From: Arcuatula senhousia
Lineage: Eukaryota > Mollusca > Bivalvia > Mytilida > Mytilidae
Assembly: GCA_963971305.1 (NCBI GenBank)
Contig: OZ020308.1
Coordinates: 16,773,092 to 16,837,091 of the forward strand
Reading direction: 5' to 3'
DNA: 64,000 nucleotides
Made by a program: the position numbers and the translations under genes. Below the pieces are notes generated by a model, which searched no databases, was not told where the DNA came from, and saw only the letters and a list, made by a program, of their open reading frames with translations. Positions within the stretch are counted from its first letter, which is position 1. Every line of letters begins with the position of its first letter. Below, piece by piece: positions 59,928 to 64,000 of this stretch.

Positions 59928-60853
59928 ATACCCCCCGCAAATAAAGTTTGGGGGGGTATATAGGAAACACCCTGTCTGTCTGTCCGTCCGTCTGTCCACA
60001 TAACTCGTAAGCGCTTCTCCTCCTAAACCGCTTGAAGGATTTTGATGAAACTTTACCTAAAGGAAGTACATCATATGTAGATGTGCATGAAGAATTTTCA
60101 TTGCTCTTGAATATCATTCAGGGGAGATAATTGGACTTAGACTTTTTGAATACATTATTCAATGGGAGACCTCGTAAGCGCAACTCCTCCTAAACCGCTC
60201 AAAGGATTTTGATGAAACTTGACATGAAGGCAGTACATCATATGTAGATGTGCATGAAGAATTTTCATCGCAATCAGACATCATTTAGGAGAGATAATTG
60301 GACTTAGACTTTTTAAATACATTATACAATGGGAAACCTCGTAAGCGCTTCTCCTCCTAAAATGCTTGAAGGATTTTGATGAAACTTAAGCCAAAGGAAG
60401 AACATCATATGTAGATGTGCATGAAGAATTTTCATCACAATCAGACATCATTCAGGGGAGATAATTGGACTTAGACTTTTTAAAAACATTATTCAATGGG
60501 AAACCTCATAAGCGCTTCTCCTCCTAAAACGCTTGAAGGATTTTGATGAAACTTACCCTTAAGGAAGAACATCATATGTAGATGTGCATGAAGAATTTTC
60601 ATCGCAATCAGACATCATTCAGGGGAGATAATTGGACTTAGACTTTTTAAATGCATTATTCAATGGGAAACCTCGTAAGCGCAACTTGTCTTAAAATGTT
60701 GGATGGGTTTTGTTGAAACTTTACTTGAAGATAGTACATCATCTGTAGATGTGCATGAAGAATTTGTATTGCTCTCAGTTATCATCGAGGGAAAATAACT
60801 GGATATGAGATTTTTCTTTTACAGTACAGAGTCCAATATGAAGCGGGGGGTAT
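59928..60853. mobile_element. ATACCCCCCGC-family element with 167-bp internal units
   Basis: ATACCCCCCGC (59928-59938) and GCGGGGGGTAT (60843-60853) are exact inverted ends. Inside, CTCGTAAGCGC or a close variant starts at 60004, 60171, 60338, 60505 and 60672, exactly 167 bp apart. Each unit repeats GGATTTTGATGAAACTT, CATCATATGTAGATGTGCAT and GGGGAGATAATTGGACTTAG. A CTGTCTGTCTGTCCGTCCG tract follows the left end. It is non-coding. Confidence 0.78.
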
Positions 60854-61791
60854 CCTTTTGTGAGCTCGCTCACAGTATTACTTGTTTATAAAAGGCGGCC
60901 TATGGGAATTTGTTTAAATTTGCTACTTAAAAATTTAGTTTCACACACTGGAACTTTTGAGAGTTTCCTACAAACTTTACCAAAGCTATACCTATACTCA
61001 AGTGTAGTATTGTTGGTAGCTGTAATAGATTTCACCTGTGTGTCACCTGTAACGGCCATATGATAATAAAACAATAATCTACCTGTCAGTGGTTGTCAGG
61101 TAACCACTTGACCAGTCGTTAAACTGAATTACTGTGTCCTACTATTATACTTCAGTGCTATAAAACAAGTTTATAGAAAGATATTTTGACAATGATTTGT
61201 ATTTTTATGTTCATCTTCCCCAAACTTGGATGCAAACTAAACAAAGAGGCAAGGGTCTTTCTCCCATCTGCCTTTCAACAATGCCATGGGAATCTAAAAA
61301 GTTAAATGTTATTCATGCTAAAATCTAATCAACAGTTTGCATTCTGCATGAGGACGCTTGGTCTTTTATACTGACAAGAAAAAAAAATAGATGCTTTTAT
61401 GTCACCTGCAAAGTGTTGCAAAGCACTATATAGGGGACACTTTCAGCTTTCAGTATCCTGTGTTTTCCAGCATCACAAAAAAAATTCTGTAATAAACAAT
61501 TTTTTGAGGTAATATATGCAACAGCCTCTTGATATTTTGTATGTAGCTTTGTCCAAAACAACTTAATTGTGTAAGGTGATTTTATGCCTGTTATTGACAT
61601 CTGAAAACTTTTATATTGATAATAGTAAGTTTTCAGAGCAACTACAGCCTTGATATTTGGTATGTAGCTTTGTAGGCGACCTACATGTATGACTTCCATT
61701 GAAGACTGAAATTTTAATTGAATATTAAGCTATAAAACTCTGAGATTTGTTATGCTTTAATAGAAATTATAAAATCTCCTTTCTCTTGCAG
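60854..61791 (+). other. Septin intron 5' of the core exon
   Basis: No exon before 61792. A phrase TGATATTTTGTATGTAGCTTTGT recurs near 61530 and 61650, an old repeat that also generates the 100-codon minus-strand ORF. A pyrimidine tract CTCCTTTCTCTTGCAG precedes the acceptor at 61791. Confidence 0.45.
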
Positions 61792-61897
61792 TTTACATGT
61801 CCTGAACAGCCTGGCTATGTGGGATTTGCAAATCTACCCAATCAGGTTCACAGAAAATCGGTCAAGAAAGGGTTCGAGTTCACACTCATGGTGGTTG
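61792..61897 (+). CDS. Septin core exon: N-terminal polybasic region and start of P-loop
   Basis: The acceptor TCTCTTGCAG and donor GTTG|GTAAGT bound 106 bases. The peptide reads [15 protein letters not shown], then [15 protein letters not shown], then TLMVVG. This is near-identical to the start of human SEPTIN2: the [20 protein letters not shown] region includes the polybasic, phosphoinositide-binding part, and TLMVVG is the first strand of the GTPase domain leading into the P-loop. The exon ends after the first base of a Gly codon, completed by GA of the next exon. Septins are GTP-binding proteins that assemble into hetero-oligomeric filaments at membranes and the division site. The 3' half of this exon and its donor have been copied into a tandem array just downstream. 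Confidence 0.93.
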
Positions 61898-62292
61898 GTA
61901 AGTTCACAGAAAATCTGTCAAGAAAGGGTTCGAGTTCACACGCATGGTGGTTGGTAAGTTCACAGAAAATCTGTCAAGAAAGGGTTCGAGTTCACACTCA
62001 TGGTGGTTGGTAAGTTCACAAAAAATCAGTCAAGAAAGGGTTCGAGTTCACACTCATGGTGGTTGGTAAGTTCACAGAAAATCAGTCAAGAAAGGGTTTT
62101 GGTAAGTTCACAGAAAATCAGTCAAGAAAGGGTTCGAGTTCACACTCATGGTAATGGTTGGTAAGTTCACAGAAAATCAGTCAAGAAAGGGTTCGAGTTC
62201 ACACTCATGGTGGTTGGTAAGTTCACAGAAAATCAGTCAAGAAAGGGTTCGAGTTCACACTCATGGTGGTTGGTAAGTTCACAAAAAGTCTG
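61846..62292 (+). repeat. 56-bp minisatellite of the septin exon end and its splice donor
   Basis: Units beginning GTTCACAGAAAATC start at 61846, 61902, 61958, 62014, 62070, 62106, 62165, 62221 and (partial) 62277. The spacing is 56 bp, except one unit shortened to 36 and one of 59. The first unit is the real exon 3' part and donor. The later ones lie in the intron and each repeat the coding phrase plus TTGGTAAGT, so eight GT donors stand at 61898, 61954, 62010, 62066, 62102, 62161, 62217 and 62273. Copies differ by few bases, for example TCG, TCT or TCA at one Ser codon. Confidence 0.92.
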
Positions 62293-63743
62293 TCTTGGAT
62301 AAAGGAGCAGGTTTGGTAGGAACCAAAATTGGCCCAAAATTTCAACTCCGGAGTAAACTTTCTGAAATTACTGCCAATGTGTTTTGAAATGTTATAATTT
62401 ACAAAAATAAAAGGTTTAAAATATTCAGCAGCTTTGAGAAAACTGATCTAGAAATCATACAATTTTATGAAATTTATTTATATTTGGCAATTTATGATCA
62501 TTTTTGGTTAGAAATCTCTTGATTTAACATACAGCGCATGCATCGACAAAAACGATTTTGTAATGACATGCTTATTTTTAAAAGACAAATAGATGGGCAA
62601 AGGATTAAGGTTGTCGATGAATGCGCTCTGTACTAATTTCTAGAAAAACCTCTCGAAAACTGTCAAAAATGAAGCAACTATTGATATTTTCCGAGTTATC
62701 AGCACGTTTATGACGTCATAATATCATGCATATTGTCGCCAGCATGTGGAATCGGCTGAAAATGTAAAGTTTGTTTATCTTATGACTGAATTACCTCTAA
62801 TTCATTGAGATGGTACAAAGTTGAAAATCTGTGGAAATATGGGGCCGATTTCAGCACTTCCTGAACATACCCCTTTATTGAATAAAACATAAGCTGGTGT
62901 ACTTTTAAAGTTTGAATGAACTTATTGTTGTTTTAAATGATTTTTTTAACAATAAACTCATTTAAATAAATTCAAATTCTCAACATTTTCATTAAACAAA
63001 ATTATTTTATAAGTCATCATTATGTAACACGATATAAAATGGTCCAAACGAATTACTATGTACTTTCTACAAGGATTGATTTCATTGTAAAAGTACTTTT
63101 CTTGTCAGCAACTTATTAATGAAGAAACCCTAAACCCCCTAGTCAGATCGGAACAACCAGTTCATTGTCAATAAAATTAGATTGGGGATTTGTAATGAAC
63201 ATTTTTACATTGGTCAATTAGTAATTGGATATGGAAAACTAAATGGTTACATTTTACACCTAGTTTGCCTATGTACTTAAGACTTATTTTCTTGTCCAAG
63301 CCATTGATCAACCCTATAACAATAAAGTGTGTAACAACAAACTTACTTAACATTATATGACAATTCAGTAATAGTGCTGTCAAGTGCAGTGTATAATTAT
63401 GTTGGCAGAAAGCCTTAAAAACTTACACAAGATTAAATGATATCTTTATCACTTTTCCTTAGGGGTGTAAAATTTTACATAATTAAGCATAAAGTTCATG
63501 TCTGCAACTTGGGGGAGAGATGATGTCAAAACTTTTAATGTTGTATTATTATCCTAGAACTGCCATTGCATGGAATAACTTTACATGTGACAATTTATAG
63601 CAATGCTGACACTATTTGAAATCTGCAGAGGGTACCATATTGTTGGATTTGATTTTAATTCTGTTGCTTATATACTTCCTATTTAATTTGACTTTCACAA
63701 ATTTTTTTTTGTTCTAACAAATCCTTCTTTTCTTTATTTGCAG
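62293..63743 (+). other. Septin intron, no other feature
   Basis: No exon or repeat ends. The intron closes with a strong T-rich tract (TTTTTTTTGTTC...CTTTCTTTATTTGCAG) before the acceptor at 63743. Confidence 0.5.
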
Positions 63744-63830
63744 GAGAGTCTGGGTTAGGAAAATCAACACTAGTCAACAGTTTATTTTTAACAGATTTAT
63801 ATCCAGAGAGAATTATACACTCAGCAGCAG
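63744..63830 (+). CDS. Septin core exon: P-loop (G1) and switch approach
   Basis: Bounded by TTTGCAG and GTATGT, this exon starts with the last two bases of a Gly codon and gives [20 protein letters not shown], then [17 protein letters not shown] is the GxxxxGK(S/T) P-loop that binds GTP phosphates. [10 protein letters not shown] is typical of the SEPTIN2 group (human SEPTIN1/2/4/5, fly Sep1). It ends after the first base of a codon. The switch regions, G3, G4 and the septin unique element must lie to the right of the window. Confidence 0.93.
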
Positions 63831-64000
63831 GTATGTCTGTCTGTGTAAACTACAAACCAAATTGATCTACTGAAAAAATTACATGCAAAACAAATTGCTG
63901 CTTCCAACTGTAAAGCTAGCCAATGTAGATTTTTATGGAAAAAAAACTATGTAGTCTAATACAGGATACATTGAAGGATCAAAGTTCCTGCATAAACAAC
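63831..64000 (+). other. Start of the next septin intron
   Basis: Intronic sequence up to the window edge; no further exon begins before 64000. Confidence 0.6.

Noticed and set aside
61397..61699. 100-codon minus-strand ORF in the septin intron
   Set aside because: It covers a decayed repeat with a recurring TTTGTATGTAGCTTTGT phrase and shows no domain.
61898..62013. Reading through the septin donor as a longer exon
   Set aside because: The frame continues only into frameshifted copies of the repeat and ends at a TAA. The GTAAGT donor and the phase match to 63744 are much stronger.

Overview
This is invertebrate nuclear DNA: AT-rich, with few and widely spaced coding exons, long introns, and most recognisable sequence made of transposable-element debris. 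Several repeat families look like ones I associate with bivalve molluscs. These are the AGCTCACCTG...CAGGTGAGC family, the (ACTC)n/(AACT)n-tailed retroposon ends, and the hammerhead unit ending in GACGAAACGCGCGTC. A mussel (Mytilus-like) is my best guess, made from memory and not from any search.

Host gene. One host gene is visible, on the + strand from about 35 kb to beyond the right edge: a septin of the SEPTIN2 group. Two conserved exons (61792-61897 and 63744-63830) encode the start of the septin GTPase domain, including the P-loop. Upstream are two long coding exons for disordered N-termini (35075-35614 and 49158-50336). There is also a possible four-codon starter exon (55360-55371). All three can end in the phase needed by the 61792 exon, so the gene probably has alternative promoters and N-termini. 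The rest of the GTPase domain lies outside the window.

Region by region. 0-10 kb: no gene; a TTAA-flanked MITE and a bivalve-type element with internal tandem units. 10.2-15.2 kb: the most striking feature, 14 head-to-tail 358-bp units, each carrying a complete type I hammerhead ribozyme core. 15.5-24.3 kb: nested mobile elements, including a broken RT with a YIDD motif, a 5'-truncated non-LTR retrotransposon on the minus strand, other LINE fragments, and a 307-bp element inserted into another copy of itself. 24.3-35 kb: mostly featureless, with two or three repeat copies and one 294-bp tandem duplication. 35-64 kb: the septin gene, whose introns hold at least ten mobile elements. One of these is a single antisense copy of the hammerhead unit at 54.25-54.47 kb. 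Another is a nest at 56.8-59.7 kb with 10-bp-phased terminal arrays and PHD-finger remnants. Just behind the first conserved exon, a 56-bp minisatellite has copied the exon end together with its splice donor about eight times.

Limits. All calls come from reading the sequence. Element superfamilies are inferred from terminal repeats and target-site duplications. Ribozyme activity, promoter use and splicing are predictions. I saw no tRNA, rRNA or CRISPR, and no intact transposase or reverse transcriptase gene.
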